From NCBI RefSeq assembly GCF_004766055.1, contig NZ_SPQR01000012.1:40807-104806 (forward strand): 64,000 bases of DNA, written 5' to 3'. A model generated the notes under the pieces. The model ran no database searches and was not told the origin of the DNA. It was given only the letters and a program-made list of their open reading frames with translations. Position 1 is the first letter of the stretch, and each line of letters opens with the position of its first letter. Below are positions 43,456 to 52,547 of this stretch, piece after piece. The translations under genes and the position numbers were made by a program. This stretch comes from Desulfosporosinus sp. Sb-LF. GTDB taxonomy: Bacteria > Bacillota > Desulfitobacteriia > Desulfitobacteriales > Desulfitobacteriaceae.

Positions 43456-45915
43456 ATGGGAACAAGCAGAGATAGGGATAATAGCAATAATAAACCAATC
43501 TTGAAACAAACCGATACTATTTTTAGAGACATACTGTCTCCTCTGGTCGAACGAGGTGTTAGTTCTGATGTTTATTTCTACAGAATCATTGGGTGTGATG
43601 ATGAGAAAAATTACCTAGCAGAGATCGTTAACTTAGATGAAAACCTACGATCCCTAGGGAAGTACATTCGTTTTGATCAAAGAATCCCCTTAACAAACGA
43701 TATATTATTGATTGAGCAAGTCAGGAAATTATTTGAGCAAGTTCCCCTTAAAGATTTCAGCAATGGTGCCGTATTGAATTTATTAGAGACAAAGGGTTAT
43801 TTATCACTAACTTCGGAACCGCAGGACCATCTAAACGTCAAGGATGCTTTTGGCATTATGCTTAATCTTTACATGATAAATGATCAACCTGTTAATGTGA
43901 GTATCGTTATTAACTTCGTCACTAAAGTGTTATTGTGGTTCGTGGATTATCGGAAACAACTCAGTAAAAAATCCCTGCATAATCCTAAGATGATTTATTG
44001 GGGAAGTCCTAAAACACACGAGATCTATTTCCTTATATTAATGTCACTCATAGGGTGCGATATTTTGGTGTTAAATACCTCGTTCAATGATCGGTTTGAA
44101 AATGTGGACAAGCAAAATGAATTTTCCTCATTAATCTTAAAAGCTAAGGAACGACCCATTAGTGCTTTTCCTACGAAACAATTCGAAGAAGTAATGCAGA
44201 TTAGTACAAATTTAATTCCTGAAACAGACCAGAAAACTGATCGAGATCTGCTGATAAAGCAAAATGCTCTCGTGTTAAACGATCCTATTATCGTGGTAAA
44301 ACTAAAGAAATCAGAAAATCCTTTTGAGGACGTCTTAATTCCCTTGAACAAACGAAGTGGGTATATAGGTGATCCCTTTCCCATTATCTCAGCATATTTT
44401 GTGCGTTATATTGGAGTTCCAAGTTCCTCGGATGATTGGGAGGCGGAATACTCCAACAGTCTATATAACCTCGACAAAGCGTTACATAGTTCGGGCACCT
44501 ATCTAAAGTTTCTGGATGGCATTCCAGCCCCTAGTGCAGCAGAAAATGCTTTGATACCACCTAGACTCATAGGTTATCCCTTTAAAGATCAGTGGGGAAT
44601 TTTGGAGCAAATTCTTCGGGCCAACGTACTTCCTCGAACGGATGAAGTGCTTTTGGACAACACTATCAGAAAAACGTTTGTGGACAGTGTTAATCTCTTC
44701 GCAGAGAAGAGTAATAATATTAATACATCCATCATTTTGAATTTTTCCCTCAAGTTGGTCGCTTGGTTAAATAGATACTTGCATAAACTTTTTGTTCAAA
44801 GTAGTCGTAACAAAGCGCCTAAAATACTTTTCTATGGCACAATCAAGCCTCATGAAATTTATTTATTGGATCTTTTTCATAAGATAGGTTGCGATGTTCT
44901 TTTTGTTAACTCCGATGTAGAGGGTGATAAACCGTTCCAACGTTTCGACCAGGACCAGACACTCACCTCTCTTATTAGAAACAACCATAATTTACCCTTA
45001 GCTCCTTTTCCAGTGGGAGAACGATTGATACGCAAAGCCACAATAGCCTACAATGCATCAAAAGAAATTGAGGAAGTGATCTACAGCGAAGAGGTGGGTC
45101 TCTTTAAACCTTGGCAGTTTGAGAGCTACTCGACTCAACCTATTACTTTGAAAACTACGTATGACGAGCTTAAACTACTCTGGCGAGAACCTTCTAAACT
45201 TCGCCCTGAGTTTAAAATCCGGAATAAGAAGGTTTATATACCCAATTTATTCGCCAAGATCAACGGAGTGAGTGAGAATCTTGAGGCATATTGGCAAGAT
45301 CTTAAAACGCTTTCATCCGCGCCGAATACTCGTCTGATTGAGGATGTTCCATTTACTAAAATTAGCTACACTAAGCAGGAGCTTTATCAGGCTGACTATT
45401 TGCTCGATGAACAGGGTTTCTTTGATGAAGCTAAAGTGAGAAAGAGTCGGTATTATCGATTTGGTTATCTAAAAACAGAGTTACAACATTTCCTAATCGT
45501 TAAGATTAACGAACTCCTATACTCTGGAATGTTTTTAATTAACGTAGACGAGAAGTTGAAGCTAAGAATCCTCATGACGATTTTAACTATGGAGGATTCT
45601 CTGATTAAGCTGATTGAGGTCTTTGATTATCCACAACAGGTTCCTAAAGTAATCGTCTACGACAATAAAAAAGAAACGTTCAGTTTAGAAGATGGGATCT
45701 TACTTGCCTATTTTAATCTGATTGGTATCGATGTCGTGATCTTTACTCCCACGAATTATCTGACCATCGAACAACATATTAGGCCCCAGCTTTTTGATGT
45801 ACATCAGCTTTCTTTGGTAAAATATGATTTAGCGTTTCCTTCATTAAACACTATATTAGAGGCCTCAGCTCATAAACCAGGACTTTTATCGCGGTTTTTT
45901 AAGCTTCGCGGATAA
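43456..45915 (+). CDS. YceG-like protein of the Ter/TelA stress module, three tandem repeats
   Basis: Large cytoplasmic protein of 819 residues related to Bacillus YceG, which is encoded with TerD-type proteins and TelA. Three tandem repeats are visible from the recurring core PK-hhhh-G/D...HEIYhL...IGCDhL. The core starts at about residues 177 (PKMIYWGSPKTHEIYFL), 455 (PKILFYGTIKPHEIYLL) and 731 (PKVIVYDNKKE), a period of about 277. The His-Glu pair is lost in the third repeat, which is the most diverged. Bacillus YceG, about 537 residues, would hold two such units. Biochemical function is unknown. ATG 43456; TelA follows. Confidence 0.85.
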   Translation: MGTSRDRDNSNNKPILKQTDTIFRDILSPLVERGVSSDVYFYRIIGCDDEKNYLAEIVNLDENLRSLGKYIRFDQRIPLTNDILLIEQVRKLFEQVPLKDFSNGAVLNLLETKGYLSLTSEPQDHLNVKDAFGIMLNLYMINDQPVNVSIVINFVTKVLLWFVDYRKQLSKKSLHNPKMIYWGSPKTHEIYFLILMSLIGCDILVLNTSFNDRFENVDKQNEFSSLILKAKERPISAFPTKQFEEVMQISTNLIPETDQKTDRDLLIKQNALVLNDPIIVVKLKKSENPFEDVLIPLNKRSGYIGDPFPIISAYFVRYIGVPSSSDDWEAEYSNSLYNLDKALHSSGTYLKFLDGIPAPSAAENALIPPRLIGYPFKDQWGILEQILRANVLPRTDEVLLDNTIRKTFVDSVNLFAEKSNNINTSIILNFSLKLVAWLNRYLHKLFVQSSRNKAPKILFYGTIKPHEIYLLDLFHKIGCDVLFVNSDVEGDKPFQRFDQDQTLTSLIRNNHNLPLAPFPVGERLIRKATIAYNASKEIEEVIYSEEVGLFKPWQFESYSTQPITLKTTYDELKLLWREPSKLRPEFKIRNKKVYIPNLFAKINGVSENLEAYWQDLKTLSSAPNTRLIEDVPFTKISYTKQELYQADYLLDEQGFFDEAKVRKSRYYRFGYLKTELQHFLIVKINELLYSGMFLINVDEKLKLRILMTILTMEDSLIKLIEVFDYPQQVPKVIVYDNKKETFSLEDGILLAYFNLIGIDVVIFTPTNYLTIEQHIRPQLFDVHQLSLVKYDLAFPSLNTILEASAHKPGLLSRFFKLRG

Positions 45916-46105
45916 ATTAATAAACACGTTTTATGATGTGGTATAGTTTATGTTCAGAGTACTGAAAGTTAAATTTGACATTTTGGAAGTTGTTGAAGCC
46001 AAATTCTTGAGCAACAGCAGCTAACGAATGTTTCTGTTGACAAAAGAAAAAGTGAATTCGTACCGTAAGATAATAAAAAATCTTAGTAAAAAGAGGAGAA
46101 TGGAA

Positions 46106-47230
46106 ATGGAAATTCAAGGTTTTACTACCATATTAGCTGAAGACAAGAGTTTAGTACCAGCCCCTATACCAGAGTTTGATTTAGAAAAGAAGAAAAATGA
46201 AGTCATGGTCAAAGTCCAAGAAAGCCCTGAGGTTCGCAGTATTGTTCGGCAGATCAATCTCGAAGATGTAAGTTCTATCATGACGTTTGGAAAGAATACG
46301 GCAGAGGAGGTTTCGCGTTTTTCAGATGCCATCCTTCACTCTATGCAGTCGACAAAGGTCGAGGATTCGGGAGAACTTTTAATTCAGCTCAATAAAATCA
46401 TGGACAAGTTTGATATCAAGGATTTTGAGGAAAAACAGCCGGGCTTTATAGGAAAGATTTTCAGTAAAGCTAAGAATTCCGTCGAAGCTCTTTTTCAAAA
46501 ATACAACACAATGGGTGATGAAGTCGATAAAGTATTTGTCACGCTTAAAAAGTATGAAGCAGAAATTAATATTGCCAATAAGCATTTGGAAGATATGTTT
46601 ATCAAAAACACAGAATACTACGAGCAATTGGGACAGTATATCTATGCAGGTCAGGTGGTTCTAGCAGAACTTAAGAACAATGTCATTCCTGCGGCACAAG
46701 CCAAAGCTAACCAGACTGCGAACAGACTAGACCAGATGAATGTCAACAACCTAGTGCAGGTGCAAGACATTATGGAACAAAGAATTTATGATTTACAACT
46801 TGCCGAAAATGTCGCTGTCCAAAGTATGCCGACTATTAAGTCGATCGAATACGGTAATTACAATTTGGTTCGAAAGATTAATTCCGCGTTTGTGATTACG
46901 ATGCCGATCTTCAAACAATGCTTAGTACAGGCAATTATGCTGAAGCGTCAATCGGTTCAAGCGAAAGCCATGAGTGCCTTAGATGAGAAGACCAATGAGC
47001 TGTTACTACGAAATGCCGAAAACACAGCCCTCCAGTCAAAAATGGTGGCTAAGCTTGCTGCAGGAAGCTCTGTAAGTATTGAGACCCTGGAAAAATCTTG
47101 GCAGACAATTGTCAAAGGAATTGAGGAAACGAAAGCTATCCAAGAGGAGATGAGACAAAAACGTCTGGACGGAACCAAGAGGTTAGAGGTTCTCAAACAA
47201 GATTTTGTTAGTCGTGGGATAGTAAGATAG
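46106..47230 (+). CDS. telA: TelA/YceH toxic-anion resistance family protein
   Basis: Helical protein of about 374 residues in the TelA (KlaA) family, linked to tellurite and other stress resistance. The hallmark central region IYAGQVVLAELKNNVIPA is at about residues 180-200, followed by QMNVNNLVQVQDIMEQRIYDL and a long coiled-coil C-terminal half. The frame is open from 46028, but AAGAGGAG places the start at ATG 46106 (or 46100). It follows the YceG-like gene by about 190 bases and ends at a terminator. Together with the TerD-TerB fusion it forms a Ter-type module. Confidence 0.92.
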   Translation: MEIQGFTTILAEDKSLVPAPIPEFDLEKKKNEVMVKVQESPEVRSIVRQINLEDVSSIMTFGKNTAEEVSRFSDAILHSMQSTKVEDSGELLIQLNKIMDKFDIKDFEEKQPGFIGKIFSKAKNSVEALFQKYNTMGDEVDKVFVTLKKYEAEINIANKHLEDMFIKNTEYYEQLGQYIYAGQVVLAELKNNVIPAAQAKANQTANRLDQMNVNNLVQVQDIMEQRIYDLQLAENVAVQSMPTIKSIEYGNYNLVRKINSAFVITMPIFKQCLVQAIMLKRQSVQAKAMSALDEKTNELLLRNAENTALQSKMVAKLAAGSSVSIETLEKSWQTIVKGIEETKAIQEEMRQKRLDGTKRLEVLKQDFVSRGIVR

Positions 47231-47247
47231 ATTTAAGTGAGATTGGG

Positions 47248-47284
47248 AACGGGTAGGATTTAGACATCGTGCCCGTTTTTTTGC
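47248..47284 (+). terminator. Terminator after telA
   Basis: AACGGG pairs with CCCGTT over an 18-base loop, followed by TTTTTTT. Confidence 0.75.
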
Positions 47285-47422
47285 CCCATTCAAAGGTCAG
47301 GTTCTTGAAGTGGGTAGAAGTAATCGAGTGAAGAGTACTAAAGATATTCTGAAAATTTATAAAATTAAACCAAACAACATGTTGCTATTAGAATCTAATT
47401 GCGTTATACTTTAGGCATAATC

Positions 47423-47435
47423 ATTGGTATACAAT
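47423..47435 (+). promoter_or_regulatory. Possible MarR operator at the marR promoter
   Basis: The palindrome ATTG-GTATA-CAAT lies just downstream of a TATACT -10 (47404-47409). Position and symmetry fit autoregulation by the MarR protein encoded next. Confidence 0.4.
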
Positions 47436-47477
47436 TAATTTTAATACAAACAAATTTATTTGAGGTGCAATAATTAC

Positions 47478-47915
47478 GTGATAAATAATGACAGTACCAG
47501 TAGTAGGCCGTCTAAGTATGTCTGTTATAAACTCAGTCGAGTGATGAGAAAGGTCAATCGGTATTATGAAAGCAAACTTTCTAAGTACGGAATTACTCCG
47601 TCACAATTCTACGTAATGAGCGTGATGTGGGAAAAAGATGGAGTAAAGTTCAAGGATCTCGCCAAGAGTTTAGAGATGGATGGGTCCACCCTAACCTCGA
47701 TCCTTGATCGGATGGAGCGACAGGATTTGGTAGAGAGAAGGAACGACCCAGAAGACAGGCGCTCGCTTTTAGTCTTTTTAAAAGAAAAGACTAAACAAAA
47801 TATTGCGGAAATAACTTGTCTAGCAGAAAAGCTTGATCAAGAAATCAAAGAGCGGTTTTCGGAAGAAGAATTCGCTACGTTTGAAAGGGTCCTCGAAAAG
47901 CTTTTCCAAGACTAA
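47478..47915 (+). CDS. MarR-family transcriptional regulator
   Basis: Winged helix-turn-helix dimer protein of about 145 residues. The recognition-helix region GVKFKDLAKSLEMDGSTLTSILDRME and the wing DLVERRNDPEDRRS are textbook MarR. A single Cys near the C-terminal dimer helix (ITCLAEKL) could sense oxidants. GAGGTG at 47462-47467 supports GTG 47478; the frame opens at TTG 47460. It is followed by a large inverted repeat and an oxidoreductase operon on the same strand, which it likely controls. Confidence 0.93.
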   Translation: MINNDSTSSRPSKYVCYKLSRVMRKVNRYYESKLSKYGITPSQFYVMSVMWEKDGVKFKDLAKSLEMDGSTLTSILDRMERQDLVERRNDPEDRRSLLVFLKEKTKQNIAEITCLAEKLDQEIKERFSEEEFATFERVLEKLFQD

Positions 47916-47976
47916 TGGGGACAAACACTAACAATGATGATAACAGAAGCTAAAGTAAACAAAACTGAAAATTTTT

Positions 47977-48020
47977 TTCAAATAAATAATTGAATATTCA
48001 AATTAAATTATTTATTTGAA
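47977..48020 (+). promoter_or_regulatory. Large inverted repeat, probable MarR operator
   Basis: TTCAAATAAATAATT (47977-47991) and its exact complement AATTATTTATTTGAA (48006-48020) flank a 14-base spacer. The palindrome TTGAATATTCAA (47990-48001) is nested inside, a good match to the TTGA-N-TCAA layout of MarR sites. It lies about 55 bases upstream of the molybdoenzyme start. Confidence 0.65.
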
Positions 48021-48073
48021 ATCCCATTTCTTAAGAAGAATGTCATCATTTATTGTGTAAAGGAGGGTTACCG

Positions 48074-50317
48074 GTGAATGAATGGAAAAAGACCGGTTGT
48101 GTACTCTGCGCTCAAAATTGTGGGCTAGAGGCGCTGGTGGAGAATAATCGAATCGTGAAGGTCAGACCGGACAAAGACAATCCTCGAAGCCAGGGATATG
48201 CTTGTCGGAAGGGACTAAATATCGCCTACTACCAGCATCATGATCAGCGTCTTACTCACCCTTTAAAAAAGGTAGAGAATGATTTCGTACCTATTTCCTG
48301 GGACCAAGCTTTGACCGAGATAGCGGAGAAACTTCGCTCAATAATGAATGAACACGGACCCCGTTCGTTGGCCTTTATGGGACTCGGCGGACTGGGCGGT
48401 CAGTCTGAAGCGGTTTTTGGACTTCGTTTGCTTCGAGCCTTGGGCTCACAGTATTACTATAATGCCATCGCGGGCGAGCTTACAGGTTTGTATTGGGGTT
48501 ACGGGCGAACCGTGGGGAGGCAATACAATGCCACCATTTCTGACCACGACCGGACTGATATGCTGGTTGCTGTCGGTTGGAACGGATGGATGAGCCACCA
48601 GACGCCCCAAGCCAGGCGATATCTTGATCAAATGGCCAAAGATCCCGATAAACTGCTGGTAGTCATTGATCCAAGACGTTCAGAGACGGCGGAAAGGGCG
48701 GATATTCACCTTCCGTTACGCCCAGGCACAGACGCTCTCCTTACACGCGCCATGATTTCAACCATACTTCAAGAAGGATGGCAGAACCAAGAGTACATAG
48801 ATCATTATGTTAGCCAGTTCAACCAAGTTAAACATTGGTTCATGGGTTTCGATGCTCGGGAGGCCTGTCGGGTATGCGAACTTGACTATGATCAGGTAAG
48901 AGAGGTGTCCCGTCTCTTTGCGACCCGAAAGTCTTCTCTCCACGCCGATCTCGGTGTGCTGATGGGTCGGCACAGTACACTAACTACATATTTGGAAATT
49001 ATTTTGCTCGCCATCTGTGGCCGTCTCTGCGTACCCGGAGGGAATGTTATTCCTGGTTGTTTGATGACCATGGGCTCGCACTCCGATGAACGGAATCCCA
49101 AATATTGGCGCACGGTGGCTACCGATTTCCCCCCGATTATGGGGATGTATCCGCCTAACGTCATGCCAGAAGAAATTAATAACGACCGTCCAGAGCGGCT
49201 GCGCGCGGTCCTTATCACTTCGAGTAATCCCCTGCGTTCGTTTGCCGATACCACAGCTTATGAAAAAGCCTTCTCAAAACTGGATCTTCTGGTTACGATA
49301 GATATAGCCATGACGGAAACGGCGATGATGTCTGATTACGTTTTGCCCGATCTCTCAGCCTACGAACGTTGGGATACCACATACTTCCCGCTAAATTATC
49401 CTGAGATTTACTGCCAGATGCGTCGACCCATCGTGGAGCCGGAGGGGGAACAACTCGAGGGAAGCGAGATCTTGACCCGTTTGGCGGACAAACTTGGCAT
49501 TATTCCGACGATCTCGGAGTCACTATATGTGGCAGCGCGCAAATCTCGACTTGAATATGGTCAGACGCTTATCGACTATGTGAAATCTGACCCAAAGGCA
49601 GCGGCAGCGCTCCCTTTCGTGGTGGGCAAAACCCTGGGACGAGAAATGGGTTCTGATAACCTGGCTTGGATGTGGGCCTTATTGCAGAATGTACCTAAGG
49701 ACTTCCGTGAAAATGCGGCACGGGTTGGTTTCAAACCGGGATTGACTTTGGGCGATGATATTTTCCAGGCTATCGTTGACCACCCTGAGGGTTTGTGGCT
49801 GGGTAAGGTGGATATGGATAATAACTTTGCTAACCTGCGCACAGAGGATAAACGAATTAATCTGTATATTTCAGAATTGGAGGAGTGGGTTTGTAGTATA
49901 ACCCCAGAGTCTGAAGAAAAACAGCTGCAGAAAAATAATAGAGATTATCCCTTTATTCTCATGGCCGGCAGACATATGGACATGAATGCTAATACCTTGA
50001 TGCGCAACCCTGAGTGGAACAAGGGGCGTCGCGCTTGTACACTAGCGATGCACCCAGATGATGTCGAACGACTAGGCTTAAGCGATCAACAAATGGTTAG
50101 AGTTACCACCGAGTCAGGGACGGTCGATATTGAACTGGAGACATCCTTGGCTGCCCGCTCCGGAAATGTGATAATTCCTCATGGCTTTGGGTTGTCCTTT
50201 AATGGGGAGGTCTACGGGGTTAACGTCAACCGGTTGACGAAGAGCACTCACCGCGATCTTATTGCTGGTACCCCACTACACCGTTATGTCCGATGTCGAG
50301 TGGAAAGAATCTCGTAA
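48074..50317 (+). CDS. Molybdopterin-dependent oxidoreductase (DMSO reductase family)
   Basis: Protein of about 748 residues with an N-terminal 4Fe-4S motif (Cys9, Cys12, Cys16 and a fourth in YACRKG near 44), then the Mo/W-bis-MGD domains (VIDPRRSETAERADIHLPLRPGTD) and the C-terminal dinucleotide-binding domain. No twin-arginine signal, so cytoplasmic. At the expected metal-ligand position the text reads AGELTGLYWG, with no Cys, Sec, Ser or Asp ligand. GTG 48074 follows AAAGGAGG. It heads a cluster with an OYE-type reductase and a multi-cluster ferredoxin, probably under MarR control. The substrate is unknown. Confidence 0.9.
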   Translation: MNEWKKTGCVLCAQNCGLEALVENNRIVKVRPDKDNPRSQGYACRKGLNIAYYQHHDQRLTHPLKKVENDFVPISWDQALTEIAEKLRSIMNEHGPRSLAFMGLGGLGGQSEAVFGLRLLRALGSQYYYNAIAGELTGLYWGYGRTVGRQYNATISDHDRTDMLVAVGWNGWMSHQTPQARRYLDQMAKDPDKLLVVIDPRRSETAERADIHLPLRPGTDALLTRAMISTILQEGWQNQEYIDHYVSQFNQVKHWFMGFDAREACRVCELDYDQVREVSRLFATRKSSLHADLGVLMGRHSTLTTYLEIILLAICGRLCVPGGNVIPGCLMTMGSHSDERNPKYWRTVATDFPPIMGMYPPNVMPEEINNDRPERLRAVLITSSNPLRSFADTTAYEKAFSKLDLLVTIDIAMTETAMMSDYVLPDLSAYERWDTTYFPLNYPEIYCQMRRPIVEPEGEQLEGSEILTRLADKLGIIPTISESLYVAARKSRLEYGQTLIDYVKSDPKAAAALPFVVGKTLGREMGSDNLAWMWALLQNVPKDFRENAARVGFKPGLTLGDDIFQAIVDHPEGLWLGKVDMDNNFANLRTEDKRINLYISELEEWVCSITPESEEKQLQKNNRDYPFILMAGRHMDMNANTLMRNPEWNKGRRACTLAMHPDDVERLGLSDQQMVRVTTESGTVDIELETSLAARSGNVIIPHGFGLSFNGEVYGVNVNRLTKSTHRDLIAGTPLHRYVRCRVERIS

Positions 50318-50369
50318 GTTGATGCTTAGTTTATATTCTTGTGATTTAATAAGGAGGAGGGGTTTTTAA

Positions 50370-52379
50370 ATGTCCGTGCTTTTTTCTCCCGCTCAAATAG
50401 GGACACTCCAGCTTCGCAACCGTCTAGTAATGACTCCTATGCATTTAGGGTACAGCCCTAAAGGGGAAGTCAATGACCAACTGATTGAGTTTTACCGAGC
50501 ACGAGCCCGTGGTGGAGTGGGCCTCATCGTGGTCGGCGGGTGTGGTATCGACCGGATTGGAAATGCTTTTGGTATGACTCAACTTGATGAAGACCGATAC
50601 ATTCCGGGGTTGCGTCGCTTGGTGGATGCCGTACACGCAGAAGGTGCGAAAATCGTGCCCCAGCTTTATCAAGCCGGAAGATACGCTCACTCTGCAATGA
50701 CCGGTCAGCCATCAGTGGCTCCATCTCCGATCCCTTCTAGACTTACGGGTCAAACCCCATTAGAGCTAACTACGGAAAAGATAGCCGAGATAATCGCTTC
50801 ATTTGTAAGTGCTGCCAAAAGAGCCCAAACTGTTGGGTTTGATGGGGTGGAGATTTTAGCCAGTGCAGGATATTTAATATCCCAGTTCCTTTCCCCACTT
50901 ACCAATCAACGCACAGACCGTTATGGCGGGGACCTTCAGGCCCGCATGACATTTGGTCTTGAAGTAGTAGAGGCAGTACGCGGTGCGGTCGGTCCGGATT
51001 ATCCCATCATAGTAAGGGTTGCGGGAAATGACTTTGTGCCAGGCAGTAATACCAACACTGAGTCCCAAGCTTTTTGTCAAGGTTTGGAAAAAATAGGAGT
51101 CAACGCGATCAATGTAACTGGTGGGTGGCATGAGACTCCAGTACCTCAACTTACTATGAATGTTCCCCCTGGAGCCTATGCATATCTGGCCCACGGAATT
51201 AAACAGGCTGTTTCTATTCCAGTCATTGCATGCAACAGAATTAACACTCCTGAATTAGCGGAAGGGATCTTGCAAGAGGGCAAAGCAGATTTTATTGGCA
51301 TGGCCCGGCCGCTCTTAGCTGATCCTGAACTACTTAACAAAGCGATGAGTGGGCATTCTGAAATAATCCGCCCGTGTATCGGATGTAATCAAGGATGTCT
51401 AGATTATATATTTCGTATGAAACCGGCATGCTGTTTGGTCAATGCCGAGGCCGGTCGGGAGTCGGAATTAGCTTCAATCACCCAATCGGCACAAACTCAG
51501 CAGATACTAGTAATTGGTGCAGGTGCTGCGGGGATGGAGTTTGCGCGCGTGGCAACAGAACGAGGACATAAGGTGACGATTTGGGAGGCAAGTGGGCAAC
51601 ATGGAGGACAACTGGCCTTAGCAGCAGCTCCTCCCGGACGTCAGGATTTCTTACATCTGGGAACCTATTTGGAAAATGCCTGCCTGGAACTGGGGGTAAC
51701 TATTCGATATAACGTTAAGGCTACACCAGAGAACATCTGGTCTGCCGTACAAGAAGAAAAGTTCAATAAGGTAGTTATTGCCACTGGGAGTCGTCCAGTT
51801 ACTCCACCCATCCAAATTGAAGAAGGACAAGAGGTCATTCAGGCTTGGGATGTTTTAGCAGGTCGAAGCAAAGTAGGAGAAAACGTTATTATTGTTGGCG
51901 GTGGGGCAGTTGGAGTAGAAACTGCTTTATATCTGGCTGAATCCGGTACCATGGATAACAATACCCTTCGTTTTCTCATGTTGCAGCATGCAGAAACAGA
52001 GAAAGAACTTTATCGCTTGCTGACGCAGGGAAGTAAAAAGATTACAGTTTTGGAGATGGCAAAAGGAATCGGACGAGACATCGGCCCCAGTACTCGCTGG
52101 TCCATGCTGGCAGATTTGAAACGCCACAAAGTTAATTGTATGGATGAAACTAAAGTACTTGAAGTTCGGTCGGACGGTGTTCTGGTGGAAAGTGCCGGAA
52201 CTCAAAAATTTCTTCCTGCAGATACTGTCATCTTTGCAGTAGGCTCTCGCTCCGTGAATGAGCTTTACCTAACCCTACACGACAAGCTGGAGGGTTTGAT
52301 TATCATTGGGGATGCAGTAAATCCCCGCAAAGCCCTTGACGCTATCCATGATGCGTATACTCAGGCAATCAAAGTCTGA
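50370..52379 (+). CDS. Old-Yellow-Enzyme type NADH:flavin oxidoreductase / enoate reductase
   Basis: Protein of 669 residues built like 2,4-dienoyl-CoA reductase (FadH) and 2-enoate reductase. An N-terminal FMN barrel (LFSPAQIGTLQLRNRLVMTP; late ARPLLADPEL) is followed by a 4Fe-4S motif CIGCNQGC with later Cys (about residue 336), then an FAD domain (VIGAGAAGMEF, about 381) and an NAD(P) loop (IIVGGGAVGVETALYL, about 507). Such enzymes reduce activated C=C bonds. ATG 50370 follows AAGGAGGAGG, 52 bases after the molybdoenzyme, so the two are in one operon. Confidence 0.93.
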   Translation: MSVLFSPAQIGTLQLRNRLVMTPMHLGYSPKGEVNDQLIEFYRARARGGVGLIVVGGCGIDRIGNAFGMTQLDEDRYIPGLRRLVDAVHAEGAKIVPQLYQAGRYAHSAMTGQPSVAPSPIPSRLTGQTPLELTTEKIAEIIASFVSAAKRAQTVGFDGVEILASAGYLISQFLSPLTNQRTDRYGGDLQARMTFGLEVVEAVRGAVGPDYPIIVRVAGNDFVPGSNTNTESQAFCQGLEKIGVNAINVTGGWHETPVPQLTMNVPPGAYAYLAHGIKQAVSIPVIACNRINTPELAEGILQEGKADFIGMARPLLADPELLNKAMSGHSEIIRPCIGCNQGCLDYIFRMKPACCLVNAEAGRESELASITQSAQTQQILVIGAGAAGMEFARVATERGHKVTIWEASGQHGGQLALAAAPPGRQDFLHLGTYLENACLELGVTIRYNVKATPENIWSAVQEEKFNKVVIATGSRPVTPPIQIEEGQEVIQAWDVLAGRSKVGENVIIVGGGAVGVETALYLAESGTMDNNTLRFLMLQHAETEKELYRLLTQGSKKITVLEMAKGIGRDIGPSTRWSMLADLKRHKVNCMDETKVLEVRSDGVLVESAGTQKFLPADTVIFAVGSRSVNELYLTLHDKLEGLIIIGDAVNPRKALDAIHDAYTQAIKV

Positions 52380-52547
52380 TTACTTATTTTTGCATTATCA
52401 AGTTTGTAAGCGAGTCTAGTAAAAAGATATAGAGTATTACCTAGGTATCTGTTTTCAATAAGCGTTTTTCTCTAGCGCAGGAATATAGTCATTACAGAGG
52501 TTGGCAATATTGAAGTTAACTTTGGAGATTTAATATCCAAAGCTCGA

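Noticed and set aside
48892..49254. Minus-strand frame of 120 codons inside the molybdoenzyme gene
   Set aside because: Fully inside a conserved coding region, no start signal, no domain.
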